64,000 nucleotides of DNA from Chaetorhynchus papuensis (taxonomy: Eukaryota; Chordata; Aves; Passeriformes; Rhipiduridae): positions 124,001 to 188,000 of the forward strand of contig VWYX01001282.1 in assembly GCA_013396525.1 (NCBI GenBank). The letters are read 5' to 3'. How positions within the stretch are numbered: position 1 is the stretch's first letter; each line of letters begins with the position of its first letter. The notes below the pieces were generated by a model. It ran no database searches, was not told where the DNA came from, and was given only the letters and a program-made list of their open reading frames with translations. This document shows, piece by piece, positions 1 through 13,940 of this stretch. The translations under genes were made by a program, and so were the position numbers.

Positions 1-3000
1 TCTATCCTGACTGCTTGTGTCATTCAAAACGATTGTTGAATGAAGGTCAGCTCTTGAACAGGTTAGAATTTTTATGGTTCTGTGAATTAACTTTCTCCTA
101 GTCCCAGAAAGCTGCAAGTTGAGGTCTTTTGTACCACTGAGAGCTAGGCTTTGATAATCCCAGTGATACCCGAATCCCTAAAACTTCTGTCACTCGAGAG
201 TACTGCTTACAGTCACCAAGTAGCTGCAGCTGAAGGAGGTGGGTGCCAGCTTGCCCTTGAGCTCTGCGCTTCCTATCAGCTTTCCAATAGTGCTTCCTGC
301 CTGTTCCTGGGTGCAGTTCAACACTCCCTGCCTATGCTCCCAGAGAAGGCAGCGGGAGCCTTGCCATTGACCTCAGTGAATGTTGAAGTACCCTCACAGC
401 ACTGATGACAATCTACAAAGCCCCATAAAAGTTCCACCTTTTATGTCCTCTTCCCATGCATGATGCCAGGATGAAAGGCTTCGGAGGCTGTGCTGACCAG
501 CTTTTAAATCTGACTGTCTGAAGCGAGCGACCCTCAGAGACTGGCACAGATTTGACACATCATGTTCTTTTGCCTCATTTAAGCATGCCAACTTAATAGG
601 AGTAGTTTTGATCCATGATATTCTGAAACAGATCACTGAAACTGGTTGCTGGAGGACCAGGCAGTATCTTGCCTCTATTTGTGCTGCAGCAATGCCCCAT
701 TAAATTAGCCCTGGATGCAGTCTGGCGAGCTAATGTACATCCATACCAATTTGCTGGGCTGTCTGCAGGTATTCCCCTGGGGACTGGATTCCACGATGAT
801 TTACAGTTAATCATTGTTTCCCCATGACTTTGTGCTTTTTAAGCCAAATGCTCAATATTCTGGGCAGGTGTGTCATATGGTGCAACTTCCTGCTGTGGTA
901 AGCAGAGAAAGTCAGTGGCAGCCTGAGGAAATACTGAATTAGGAAAGTGTGGCTTTCTGATGGTAAGCACAGGTCCTCAGGTTGCCGTCTGAAGGACACT
1001 GTTGCTTTGGCTTCACTTGTCTCCCTCTGTTATGGAAAGATAGCACTGGCAGCAACTAGCATATCTAAAGACCCAGCACTGAGGCTTTTGTTTTCAGAGT
1101 AGAGTCTGAAGGGAGTCACCTACGGGTGAGCTGACTCATAAGCTACATGGAGAGGGGGACAGAAGCTAGAGTAGCATAGGAGGAGCTATGCCAGGCCTGT
1201 AAAGAAGGGTGTCACATGTCCTGTTGTGATGCCAGAGTATTTAGAAACTCAGGCCTGGTTTTGGCATGGATACTGAGCCAAATATTCCCATTAAAAAATG
1301 GCTTGTCAGCTAACTGTGTTTGTCCACCCAAAGCAGGCGCTCTGTATCCAGCTGTTTTTCCTAACACAGGAAAGAAGCCTGGTTCACCTCAGCCAGTCAG
1401 CTCTGCTCAGAGTGCAGTGCAGGGGAAATTCCATAAATATCAGGGAGTTTGGGTTAAAACAGTTTGTACAGAGACTTGTTCGAGATTCCAGATGTTTTGA
1501 ATTGTCTTTATAAAAATAAAACAATCTTCTAATACTTCTTCCATGTTATAAAAATCTGCTTTGTTTGTTTTTATCCAAAATTCATGCTTGTCCTGGACAT
1601 TTCAAAGGTCTGTGCTAATGGATATCAACAGTGCTATGACTCCATATGTCAGTTGCAGAAACCCAGCTTGTCCTCCCATGCCCCAGCTTAGGAAATCTCT
1701 TGCTGGAGACTTGGGCTAGGACAAGGAGCAAATGAATGTTTCCCTGCGTAGCTGCAGAATGTGAGTATAGTGAATGCTTGGGAGACCAAAGGGCAGATAG
1801 CCACGCTGAATGGAAACACTGGTTATTTCTGGCTAGTACGTGCCTCATGTGAGAGGGGTATGCTGTATTTTTGGACACCCCTGACAGCAAGTGAGTGCTC
1901 TTGAGGGCATGGATGTGCACAGAACAAGAGGCAGGGAGATTTCTGAACCTTGAGGACATCCAGATAGGATGTCTGTGAACTTGCTCTGATGGGTCAGGGA
2001 AACAGTACTGTGTGTAATGAATGCTCTCCCTAGCAAGGTAATGTTTCTAACTGATTTCACTGAAAAACCACAGTATGTGCCAGGTATCATGTTCATGAGA
2101 TGAGCTGGTTCTCAATTAAATCTTCCAACCAGCTTGCCTGCAATAAATATAAGCAGCACGTGGCTGATGATAGGAATAAAAGAAGATAAATAAGAATATA
2201 AGTGAACCAGGGCTAAACTTCAGAGGAATTCACAGGCTGCGGATGGCTATGGACTGAAATGGATATCTGCTGCAGGGAGACAGGCCACTGATCACTGGTT
2301 GGCATGGCCACTCTCATGTAAGTGGAAGGCTATGCCAACAGGAGATCTGCCACTTCTGTGAGCTCTGTGCACATCAGCTCTTCAGTGTTGTGAGCGCAGT
2401 AGGAATCAGCCTTAACTATACCTGCCTTCATAGAGCCCTGTAGGGATGAATGCAGGTGTTCTCCAAATGGATACTTCCTTTTCCTTGTTTCTTGGGTTTT
2501 GTGAAAAATTCAAAAGCTACTAATAGTTGATAATTTTTCTTTTTCTTATTTGTGATTCCTGCTGTTACAGTTGCCAATAGAGATGATTTATGTTCCCCAG
2601 ACCCCACCCTGCACTAAGTTTCTTTAATGGGGTCCTATCTTCTATGCCATTAATGATAATTCCTTCCATGCATGTTACTCCAATTCTACCCTTCTGTTGT
2701 GGGGCTTCCTCCAATACAGTGACACATTTCCCACTTATTTTGCATATTAATTTCTGTAGCTAAGGCTGGTGTGCAGATCCCTGTGCTGGCTTTGGATATG
2801 TAGCAGATTTTGGAGGGGACCTTGAGTGAACAGCTGTCTTGGTCGTAGTCTTTGGCATGGGTGAGTGATAGAGAGAGTCAGAGTAATGATTGTCTGTGTG
2901 GAGGATGGTACCTGAAGATGTGTCTCAGCAGGTGCAGGGTAAGAGTCATCTGACCAAATGTAGGTGTCTCTATCTGAGCATTCATCTTGATTCCCTTTAT

Positions 3001-6000
3001 AGTCAATAGAGAAAAATAAGCACTTCTGGAGTGTGATTCATCTTAGTCTAAAGGAGGTGTATAAAGTAAATCAGATGATTCACACCCCAGACATGCCTGT
3101 TTCTCTGCATTGAATATGAAAGGTGACTTGCTCAGATGTAGATATCTAAGGCAGAGTGAGACAAATCCCACTCAAAGCATCATCTTTGAAATGACAGCTC
3201 AGGAAAATATGCAGAAATAAAGTCCTCCCAGCTAAGCAGTGTTCAAAGGACCTCATCCACATCTTTTCTCTATACCTGCCATTATGAGAACTATGTTTAT
3301 TGTTGAAGATATGCCACAAGTTCTTTTATTTGTTGACTTCTTCAGCAGGAGCATTAGGACATTGTTGCAGGTCTGTATTGTGGAGGGGAGCAGAGAAGGT
3401 CTGTGGATCTGACCCACTCAGAAAGTGTGGTGCAAAGGTGGCAAGCATGGTCTGTATTTCAAGACTTGGTACTGTGGGAAAGCAGCATGTTGAACCTTCA
3501 TGTTGCCATGGTGCATGTCTCACACAGTGGGACAGGGAGTATTAAACACCAGTCACAATGAAACAGCCTCCAGTCTTTGTCCAGAAGGAGAGAAAGGTTG
3601 TAGATGGGAAAAAGAGTTTAAATTGGCCTGCTGCTGTATTGTATTTTGTAGAAGAGCTTCCCCCTGCAGCCATTTCAAGCTGAGCACTGGTGACTCTGTC
3701 CTCCATGCTGACTTCTGTCCATCCATCCTCAGGGAATTCTTAAGCTCTGACTGTGCTGAGTCAGTGAGTGCTTAGCTGCCCTGATATATCCTCCTGTTGA
3801 CAGTGTAAGCTATTGCAGTGAGAACAACAGGAATAACAAGGCCTGGAGTCAGATTAGTGAGGACGCTGGCTTTAGAGCCATAAACAGACTCCTCTTCTTA
3901 TTTTTGCCCAGTAATGTCCTATGGGTACATGCATTTTAGAGAGTTTTCTCCAAGTGGGAATTTCCATCTGGAAGCAGCATTTTAAAGACGGCAATCAAGC
4001 CAGGGCCCTGCTGGCATCGGATGGGGAAACATGATGGCTCATCAGTTTCCTTCGTTGGATCGGTGCCACCATGGCTGCTCACCAGCCGCTGGATGGAGGG
4101 TGACATCTGCTCAAGGTGATCCCTAGGCAGGAAAGGGCATGCAGAAAACAGGCACAGCCAGACCAGATGTGCAGTGACACTGTTTGTGATAGAAGTGGGA
4201 CAGCAATGTTGTAACCACATGAACTTTAAAGGGACCCTGATCTCTGTGACACAGTTGCTCTAGTTCCAAGGGCAGGGGGGGTGTTTCCTGCAGCTGAAAA
4301 CATCAAATAATTAAAGGAGAAAAAAAGTGGTGTGTGGGAGCAAGACACTCTGAGATGGATTTTAATAAGTTTTTGTAATATTTCCACTTCCAAAATTGCT
4401 AGGCGTCAGTGGTGGGTCCTTCATTTGCTTCCAAATATGCTGGCTGTTAGAGTGCAATTCCAGGCTCTGCGTTGGCTCAGGCTGGAAAAGATGATTTTGG
4501 AGGTCTTGTACAACTTAACTCTGAAGTGAGATGACTTAACTATCTTCAGGCCTTTGCTGGTGTATTTTGTTGAGCATTATATGAAGCCAGACGTGCTGTG
4601 AGGGTACCTTCATAAACATCTAAAAATGAAACATTTGCATTTCAGTGTGAGGTCTGACACTCAGCATCTGAGGACTGTAGTGCAGAGCTGCCAGGTGAGA
4701 GGTGGTGGGGCTCCAGCGGTGAACAGGGTGCCAGGGTTTGAGGCCAGCAGCCTGGTTACACAGAGGATCAGAGCAATGGCTGTTGCCTCAGCGTCAGGTC
4801 CCCAAGAGGCTGAGAGCTGGAGTACTGGAAAAACTGGACAGATCCCTTCTCTTTCCCAATCAACCCTCTGTAGCAATCAAAGTGAAAGAATGGCATGTGA
4901 CTCTAAGATGTTGGCCTAAGCTCCTTGACTAGTGTTCTGGGAAGGGGCTTCCAGTGGTCTTGCAAGGCCGATAGCTCTTCCCCAAAGAACCAACAGCCCT
5001 GTTGTTTCTAACTGCCTATGGGACATGGAGGGGAGACCCAAGATGTCGGTGCACATCTTCATCTCGTGTGTGCCAGTTGTGGTACAAGACTTCATGCTCC
5101 TCCTGTTCAGCCAGAACAATTCTTCAGGAAAACAGCCCCACAACCTTTTAGTGTTCAGATGCTGCAAATCTCCATAAAGGTTTTCTTCTGCTTTCTTGGG
5201 TAGGTTCACTTTTAATTTTTCCACCATCAGTGAGGCATGCCCGCTTAGGCTGAGAAAAATGTTGAAGTGACTTGAATTATGCATCTAGTAAAGTGCATGG
5301 GATTGGCATGATATGGTGTGAGGGAACCCTCAAAGGTTTCCTTTAGGGTCAAAAGGTTCCTCCTCATCCCCCCCTCTCAGACCGAATTAAGAAGAAAACT
5401 CTCACATGCAACCCCAAGAGCAAAGGTTTACAAAGTTTTTGTTTAATCCTTGAAAAAAAAATCCAGATAAAAAAAGAACAGAAATAATATAGACTTATAC
5501 TGATAAGCATATTTTTAACACAGTTGTTTCAATTTTCACAAAAAGAACACAACACAACAAATTAAAACAGAAAAAGAAAGAGGGTTGTACAATTGAGATA
5601 ATCTGGGATGTGGATCAATGCCAGAGGATTTCAATACCTGAATCTCGAGTTTTTTAACCTTTCCTTCTGTTTCTAAAGTTTTCTTGGGACTTTTTTTTTC
5701 CACAGCAGAACTATTGTACTTCTTGCTGCATTCCCTGTGGTATGGGCAGATGGATCTGAAAGTCATCAGCGGGCAGTGAAAGTAATGCAGGTAAATGAAA
5801 TTGCTCCCAAAGTCTGGGAGGAGCACATGTGGGGAAGAGTCATTTCACAAATTCCACGCTAGTGGAATGTGGTTTTTTCCCCCTGAAATTATTACTTCAT
5901 GTGAACAAGGCTTGTGCAAATGGAGGTTGACTGTGTATTTACTCAAGGTAATGAACACAGATTACATTTTGGAACATCTTTCTAAGCCTTGAGTAATGTT

Positions 6001-8900
6001 GACTTGTTCCCATTCCCTCCCCTTTGGCTATTATCTCCTGTTTAGTGTCTCTTGTTTAATCTAGCAGACTAATGGGTCATCTTCTAGTGTTGCCTGACTC
6101 AGTAACGTGGTTAGAAGCCTGCAGAATATGTCAATACAAGCAGGACAGAAATGAGTGGCCAACAGGACTGAACAGGATGGACTGGTTACAGAGATAGTCA
6201 AGTTCATCAGATAGCAAACTGCCCAATTGCCTTTTAGCTCTCCAGTGGGGTGGTTTGGGTTTTTTTTTTACTTTGATTAATATTTATGCTGCAGCCGTAA
6301 AATCCCACTGTGTTGGTCAGCAGGTGTTTGGTTAAAACTGTTTCTGGATCAGATAGATATCATTCATATGACTTTGGGTGTCTGACTGAGTGTTTTCAGA
6401 AGTACAGACCCATTTGTAGATGCCTTCATCTTTGACTTTTGGAAGACATTTCAGAAAATTGTCCCCAGACTTGTTCCCTTAGGATTCAGTCAGAGGAAGC
6501 AGTCACTTTGTGATTGCATTTTAACCTGGCAAAACTAGGTCCTTAGTCTCACTGTCTTCCTGACTTCTTCCCTCTGTAAGGGTGTATTTTCCCCTTCTGA
6601 TGGAACTCAAGAAGGTTTTTTCAGTAATGCTTAGAGTACTGGGGAACTCAGACAGAAAAGTAGCACTAAACTGAAAAGCACTGGCTGTCTTCAAATACCA
6701 CTATTTTTTTTTCCTCAGTGAAGAGCTTTAGAAAAGCCTCTCTGATTTTCATCTGAAATTAAAATTCCATATGCAGTATATTAAGTGGCTAATTATGTCA
6801 TTCACTTTACAGCCTTCCTCTGAATGACTTGATTGAAATGAATGGATTTTAATCTTGGGGGGTGGGGGGGAGGAAGGAATAAATGCTTAGGGGTTTGTTC
6901 TGTTTCAGCACTTGCGTTTTGAAACCTGAGTTAGATGTTTAAAACAGATATGAAATGTCTGTCCTGGAATTAAAAACTGGCCACTTTTGCCGATTGATAA
7001 TACCTTTTGGGATGTGATAATTGTTATGTGTGATTGACAGGTAGTTTAAAAGGGCAATTCTCTGGTTCAGGGAAGCAAAGGAAGGCAGTGGAGGAGAGGA
7101 AAGTGTGAAGGAAAGTGTTCTAACTTATGATCTTATTAGTTGGGCCGTTAAAATGTATTCAGTCATTCATTAAAGCTTATTCATAAAATTCATTATTCAT
7201 TAAAGCACTTTGGGGAGTGGGGGGGAAGCACTGAACAGCAGCAGTCATTTATTTACACTAGCAATTTCATCATGGAATTAGATCATGGGGCCAGATTCGC
7301 CTCTGCATTTCGGCAGTTCAGTTTCACTGACATCATGGAATAACTACCAATTTAGGCTAATCTGTGGCAGAACAGAACCCAGCCCATACTGCCTCTTTAA
7401 GAGGATGTCTTGGGCAATTTCTTTGCTGGCTTATTGCTGGCTAGGTCTTGGGAAACTTTACAAATGGATAAAAAATTAAAGAAGTATGACAAATGGATCT
7501 TCTCACTGAGCAATGTTCAACTGAATCATTCCATTGAGATAGCAGGAGATGGATGTGAAAAGCATTCACATTAATAATTAGTATCTCATTTCTAAGAGTT
7601 TTTACCCCTGCTGTTCTGGCAATTTTGAAACAAACAATTTAGACTTTCAGTCCTCACGTAAAAGGTTTGGGGTGACAGCAGAGGACAGGAAGGGATAACA
7701 CCAAAGCTCTTATTTTGTTAATATGATATACAGCACATAAGATCATGGTAGTCAGTAATGGGGAAGAACCAGTAAATCACTGAACTCATGCCTCTGCAAG
7801 AAAAGGCGTGTTAGGTAATGATCATTCTTCTTCATAGCAGCACTGATGTTCTTCTTCCTAACTGATTTTTAGCTGAATCTCACCAATGGAGAAGCCCACA
7901 TGAGGCTGAAGGAGTGACTTAGCACCTCTTAACTGATACACAGAACTGTCTGCAGGCTTTCTGCCTGGGGGTGAATGTCATGCTTTGGAAATTTCAGGCA
8001 GAATTTTTAAAACTCATTTTCACTGGCATTGCTCATCCTAGAAATCCTACATGTTATTTTATGATTTGGGTTCCTACTGTCAGAGTGGGATAAAAGATAA
8101 TTCCTTTCTGTATTAATGAACAGCAGCTTAGGAGACAGCAGTAAGGGAAACTAACGCTTTTAAGGCATTCCTTATCTGTACTCTGATGCCACAAGTGTTG
8201 TATCATAGATGGGATGGGACTGGCAAGAAGCAAAGACGTAGCACAGCTGCTCCATGGGTCCTTGACCTCCACCATTTCTGGTCTGAGCTGAAGGACACAG
8301 CACTGAGATCTGGCACCAATGACATAGAACCTGGGGAAGATACTGATCCACAGGTCTACTAAACCCAGTGGTATTGTGGAGGCACAGCATGAGCTTGAGC
8401 TTCTCTTGTTTTGCTTCTTTAAAAATCCTCCTACACTGTGACCTTGAACTCTCCTTGTTGTGCAGGGTGATGATGTAAGTCCCAAGGAAACAGCCATATG
8501 GAAAATCTGAGGCTCGTGGTCATGGGGCCAGGTTCTCTGATGACAGAAAGTGGAGTAGTTCTCCTGGAGTCAGTGGACTTATTCTAGCTGACAATCTGAC
8601 CTATTGAATTTCCAGTTCCTTTTGTGGGAACAGCTCAGTGAATGATTTGATCTGAATTTCTGGGGCAGGGCAAGCCAGGAAGATTTCAGACTTTTAATTG
8701 GCAGTATAATGTCTTCAGAAATTCAGCCTTTGTCATTTTATCTTGTGATCATATTTCAGGCTGCACAGCTGTCTCTTGCTTTGACTCCTGTACAAAATCC
8801 ACAGTCTCCATTACAGCAGTCCTTCCCTGGTTGACTACTTAGAGTCTGTCCTGGCACATCAAAGGAAGACCTGGCAATTTCCTTTTGGGACAGGCTATGT
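1..8900. other. Left intergenic flank, part 1 (no gene recognised)
   Basis: Open frames here are short (mostly under 150 codons), lack splice-linked partners and match no family I recognise. The base composition is that of ordinary AT-moderate vertebrate intergenic DNA. Visible items are a degenerate CR1-like stretch near 4481-4530, G-rich runs near 6857-6874 and 7212-7225, and a small duplicated motif near 7165-7206 (ATTCATTAAAGC occurs twice). By known vertebrate synteny this should be the interval between IRF2BP2 and TARBP1, which carries long non-coding transcripts in mammals; I cannot identify any from sequence alone. Confidence 0.6.
4481..4530 (+). repeat. Degenerate CR1-like LINE 3'-end fragment
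   Basis: The stretch reading GCTGGAAAAGATGATTTTGG followed by AGGTCTTGTACAACTTAA resembles the well-known CR1 3' region (a 'gatgatcttggaggtcttttccaacc' type consensus in birds). Similarity is partial and no (ATTCTATGA)n tail is visible, so this is a tentative call from pattern memory. Confidence 0.4.
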
Positions 8901-9039
8901 GAGCTCCAGAAGAGAAGGTAGCTCTGCTGGAAAGCAGGGGAGCTCCTTGCCATCAAAGCACTCCCAGAGTGGGAGGTAAAGGGGAGAAGATAAGAACCAT
9001 CAATCAGCACTGGCTCCCTGATTCTCTCTCAGGTTCATG

Positions 9040-9175
9040 TTCAGTGCCAGAGTGGGCATTGGATATGGTGGCAAAAGAGATTGGGCAGCCCTGCATCACA
9101 GAGAGCTATGAAGATTGGAAAAAAGAGACAACACCACACTTCCCCAAACCCCAGAAGTACAGAGAAGACATCATG
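9040..9175 (+). repeat. Possible ancient CR1 reverse-transcriptase remnant
   Basis: One frame reads ...ALDMVAKEIG... then EDWKKETTPHFPKPQKYRED. This spacing recalls the CR1 ORF2 segment with 'L-A-D-V-V-A-K-P', then 'E-D-W-K-K', 'T-P-I-F' and a charged 'KKEDPGNYR'-like stretch. The frame closes soon after at 9184 and no further RT motif is clear. If real, it is an old, decayed copy with no coding capacity. Confidence 0.25.
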
Positions 9176-12100
9176 GGTTCATAGCAGGTTCCTGCCCCAA
9201 AGCTGAAGAAAATTGAAGAGGAAGTATTGGCAGTAGCTCTGCTAGCCCTTCCTCAGAGTGACATGGGGTATGTATCCCATTGCTGTGGGGCTGGGTAAAC
9301 AGGAAGCCAAAAGAAGCCCATTCCTGCTGCTGGGCTACAGCTCCCATGTGTTTCTACAGTATCTGGATGTATACCAACTGCAGACTGGAGTAACTCCATG
9401 CAAAATCCTAGAAATGTATCAGAAGCATTTCCAGTCCTCAGAAAAATGACACATAGGGAAAGTATCTTCCCCACAGTTGTGTAATCAAGAAGCTGGAGAA
9501 ACAATAGATTGGTATGCTGCCAGACTGTGCAGAAAATGGCTGACTCATGCAAGTATGCAATCTTAAACCTGAAATAATTAGTGTTAGATTCATAAGTGGG
9601 AAAATAGTGCAATGAGACTGCTGAAAGAAAAGCTGTCCTCACTGATAGTATACTACAGGAGTGTCTAAAGCTGCTGCAAAGCAGGGTGTGGGTGGGGTAG
9701 ACACGGTTAGTTCAGAAGGTAGAACTGAGAAGCATAAAGTAATATCAAAAGAAAATGCATAAATGTGAAGCAGAAGACATCAGGGAAGACCTTTAGTGCT
9801 GTGAGGAAAATGTGCACATGATAGAATGCACAGCACTGACATTAATGTGGTGCAAAAGGGCAAAAACAAAACTCTGAGCTATGTGCCAAGAGAGAGCAGC
9901 AGCACTTAGAAAAATGAATGCTACAGAGACAGTAGGACATTACTAAATGTGTTAGGATGCAAAGGCTTCCTTACAGCTATGCCAAGGAGGGAAAGGAATT
10001 GTAACCATGCAAAGCTGAATTAAAGCAATGCAGTGACCCCATGCCATTAGGCAAAGTAAATTGCAGGTCGAATCAGTGATGCTGGCAACAACAAATCCTC
10101 TACTTCCAGCTGCACCCAGTGAATTGTCACCACACAGGGGCTTTAAGTTTGAAGCAAACAATTCATGCAGGCAACGGAAGCAGAACAAATTGAAAAAAAA
10201 TAATTACATGTGCCAAGCTGGCAATATTCACTTGCATCCTGGCAATGAAGCTGTTGGGAGGCATATCCAGAAGTGTTTGAAGGGGACGATGTCTTCCAGG
10301 CATACAATTGCCTTCATCTATTTCCATCTTTTCAATTTGTGCCTCCAGGAGTGATACAGAATAAAAAGAAAAAATAATTGGAGCAGTAGAGGGAACGGAA
10401 AAGGAAGATATTTTTATGTAATGTTAAGTAACAAGTCACACAAGCAGTATGGATGCTGAGACACCAGACAACCTACCCCTTTCTGAAAGCTGAAGTACCT
10501 TCAACAAGCAGGAAAAGGCTGTTCAACTGAATTCCTACAAATGAGGGAATATCCAGCTTGGTGAGAACAAAGAAATTAATGGTACGTAGGGTATTGTCAA
10601 AAATTGTTGGGGAAAGAAAGAAACTACCTCACCACATCCAGGAAAAGAGCATATGCAAATAGTTGTGAGCACTGCTGGGATCAGGTGTGAGGTAGTAGAG
10701 CATCAGCGCTGTCAGCAAGATGTATTAAAAGGACTCTGAGGGATCAGTGCAATGGCTGCTGTGTTCTGGGGATGGACTCAGAGATCATATGGCAAAAGCT
10801 GTGACACATCATGATCCAACCTTCATCTGTCAGTTAGAAAGAGTCAGAGAATAGACCTAGAGCTGAATAAAACCATCCTGGTGTGGGGACTGTTTATGGT
10901 ATCCTGTATGAGACATCTGTTGATCTCCCTAGAGCCAGGACCAGCCCCAGCAATTTAGAGAATACAGAAGCCTCCTGCTCTCAGATGCACAGACTCCATC
11001 CGGAGTCTGCTGGGATTTGCAACCTATCTGACAACTCTTCTCTCACAGCTTTCACATATGTGCAAGTCATTGATACAGCTCCTGAACAGAGATGCAATAT
11101 GGGTGACTGGTATCATCAGAGAATACACCAATCACCCACGTGAAAGAGCAGACACTTAATTATCCCTCTTCTAATAAAGAGGCAGATACATAACATACTG
11201 CTAGTGAGCAGTTCTACGCCTTAGAAAAAGGCTTGTTCCTCTTGCTAATCTACAGCTTGATTTTAGTATCTCCAGCAGAACAGAGAGATACATCCAAACA
11301 GAAACGCTGATATTTTTCTATTGGAAAGGCCAGAAAGCAGGGGGAAGTGTCTCCATTTTCAAGGGTGCTGGATCTACTAAAACAGACTGAAGATAATCAC
11401 AATACCCAGATTGCAGGGAATGGACACTTTATTTAGGAATTGTCCGGCTCTCCTCTGGATCTGCAGTCTGTGCAGAGGAAGCCAGAAATACTCTGTCCTG
11501 GCCAAACATGACAGAGGCTAGCCAGCATCTGGTGGTCTGTTGTGTTGTGTTTAGGGCAACCAGCAACGAAAAAGTGGAAGCACACTGCTCTTTCCACCAT
11601 CCACAGGGAGAACACAAATTTGCCTCCCAACCCCAAATTTGGCTATTTGGGCTGTTACTCAGACATCTAGTCAAGTGGGTGAGTTTAAAGCAATGAAGTA
11701 CTTTAATAGGCAGAATATCCTATGCAGTGGGAACACAGATCTGTTTGCTTGCAATCCATCCTCAAATGGACTCCCTACAGCTACCACAACAGCATTGCCA
11801 CCAAATGGCAAAGCAAATTAGCACTTAAAATGCCTGAAATTTTATTAATGCAGAAGAACATGAAGAAAATACACAGCATCTCTGCTCTTGAATGGAGAAA
11901 CAATCTCACGGAAAACCCGGCTCAGTCTGCTTCCGTCGCTGGATACTGTGAGCGGTGGCGTCACTAATGTGACTAACAGTGATGAAAGCAGTCATGTACA
12001 GGAGAAACATGCGAAAGCCAAAGCCTCCCATGACTGATGAAATTAAGACCTCACAGAACTACCAGCAGGACAAGGTATTTTTATCAGATTATTTCTGCCG

Positions 12101-13896
12101 GACATACCATGTTCTGGGATGCGAACTATTTTATTGAACAGGTAAGTTCTTGCTCATGTAATATAGCATTTGTAAATATGTATTTCTCTGAAATCTCAAA
12201 TACATTAAGTTGCTGTGCACAGAAGACACAGAGATAACAGTGAATTATGCACTCTGCAGACTTCACTGGGAGGGCACAGATCAAAGCAAAAGAGCAGTGA
12301 CTGTGGGGATGGATGTGATACCCCAGAAATACATTGCTGAAGAGCTCGAGCAGAATGCAGTCATCTGTGCTCACAAGTGAACAGTACACCAACTCCAACA
12401 TCAAAGGTGTACCTTGATGCTTCCAGGTGTACACACAAGGCAGTACAGTACCCTGGCATGAAAGAACAGCTGCTGCAGACACAGAGGAATAGAGTTTTGC
12501 TCCCACAAGAAGTGAAGAGAAAAAAAAAACCAAACAAAAAACCTAATCCCAATACATTAGCCATAAAATGAGACATTAAGAATGTACATTTAAAGGTTCT
12601 CACAGGTTATGCTGTTCCTGTTTGATGCTGTGGTCTCAAATGTGACTAAAGCTACAAAACTGAAGCACCCATTTGGGACTTGGATATGCAGGCAGAGGAT
12701 AATGTCACCTCAGCAAGCAGTGGATGAGAAGCACAGGAGGCACAGAGGGAGGGATAAACCTGCAGCATGGAAAGGCTGAGCTGCAGCAGGCAGCTGCAAT
12801 CCAGGTGGGAGGCAAAGGGGAAGCAGGGAGCAGCAGAGCCCCAGCCCCTAGGGGAGCACAACCCTGGCCAGTCAGGCTTCCCTGCCTGCTGCAGAGGGCA
12901 GGAGGAGTGACATTTTTGGTGGCCCTGGGAGTGTCCCTTATAAACACATAATTTTAGGGAACTGTACTGAGGGCAGGAATAAGCAACTGCTGTTCATTCT
13001 GAAGACCATAAAAGACAGTGTGCCTACAGCAACCTGTTCAAGCTTGAGCAGTGGGTGCTCCCTGGGCACGGCCACCAAGCCTGCAAAGATACCCACCAAA
13101 ATAATCCCACTTAGAGTAACTCAGCAAGAGATACATGCCCTCTCCCCTGTGCCCCCCAAAAAATGATAGGATGCCCACTAATCAAAAAAGGGTCTAAACA
13201 GTTTATTTTCTACCTGCTGTAATAAAATAAGCCTAGTTGTTCAAAAACTATTTGGGGAATGTATTTTTATGAGTCTTCTGCTAAGGCCAAGAAATGCTTG
13301 GGGTGCTTGTGGGATTTAGGTGCCAAAACGATGAGTAGGAAGAGATGTGTCATGCTGCCGCCTGTCATCCAGTGCTTCAGCACTAACACTGCAAAAAGGG
13401 GTTCCCTGTTGCCAGCATTTCTGTCCTCACATTTCTGAAGCCCATTCTAATTACTGAAAGTGTCACCAAAATTGCAGTAACACTGATAGTTTTTATATAA
13501 CAGCTGATCCTTTACAGAGAAAAATCGGGGTGCCTTTGATCTGGATCATCTCTCAGGTGTTTAATGTCTATCTTGATATGACATAACACAGACATAGAAG
13601 TTAGAGAGAGAGACTATTTAAAGAATGAAGCAGATAAAACAAGATGTCAGCCTCCAATTGTACGTTTCTTAGGATTAGAGCAGACATATTGCTGGATTCC
13701 AGGTCTTCACTGGCACTCATGACAGAAAGCTGCCGCAGATAGGGAGCTCTGCAGGGTTTTGTCACTCAGAGTGCAAATATGGTCTGAAAAGTGTAATGTC
13801 TTTTTCTTCTTGTTATGGCTTTGGGTAATGCAGATATGATCTTCAACAGCACCTGAATAATAAATCAAAATGCTGGCAAAACAGAAACACCCCCCA

Positions 13897-13940
13897 TTAA
13901 AAAAACAAAACAAAACAACAGAACAAAACAAAACAAAAAA
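13897..13940. repeat. A-rich (CAAAA)n simple repeat
   Basis: A run of imperfect CAAAA/AAAAC units interrupted by CAACAG. It may be the decayed A-rich tail of a retroposed element, but no element body is recognisable beside it. Confidence 0.7.

Noticed and set aside
4916..5284. 122-codon minus-strand open frame
   Set aside because: No recognised homology, no supporting splice sites, and no sign of codon constraint; probably chance.
8054..8497. 147-codon minus-strand open frame
   Set aside because: Longest frame in the left flank, but Cys/Ser-rich with no recognisable domain; overlapping frames of similar quality exist.
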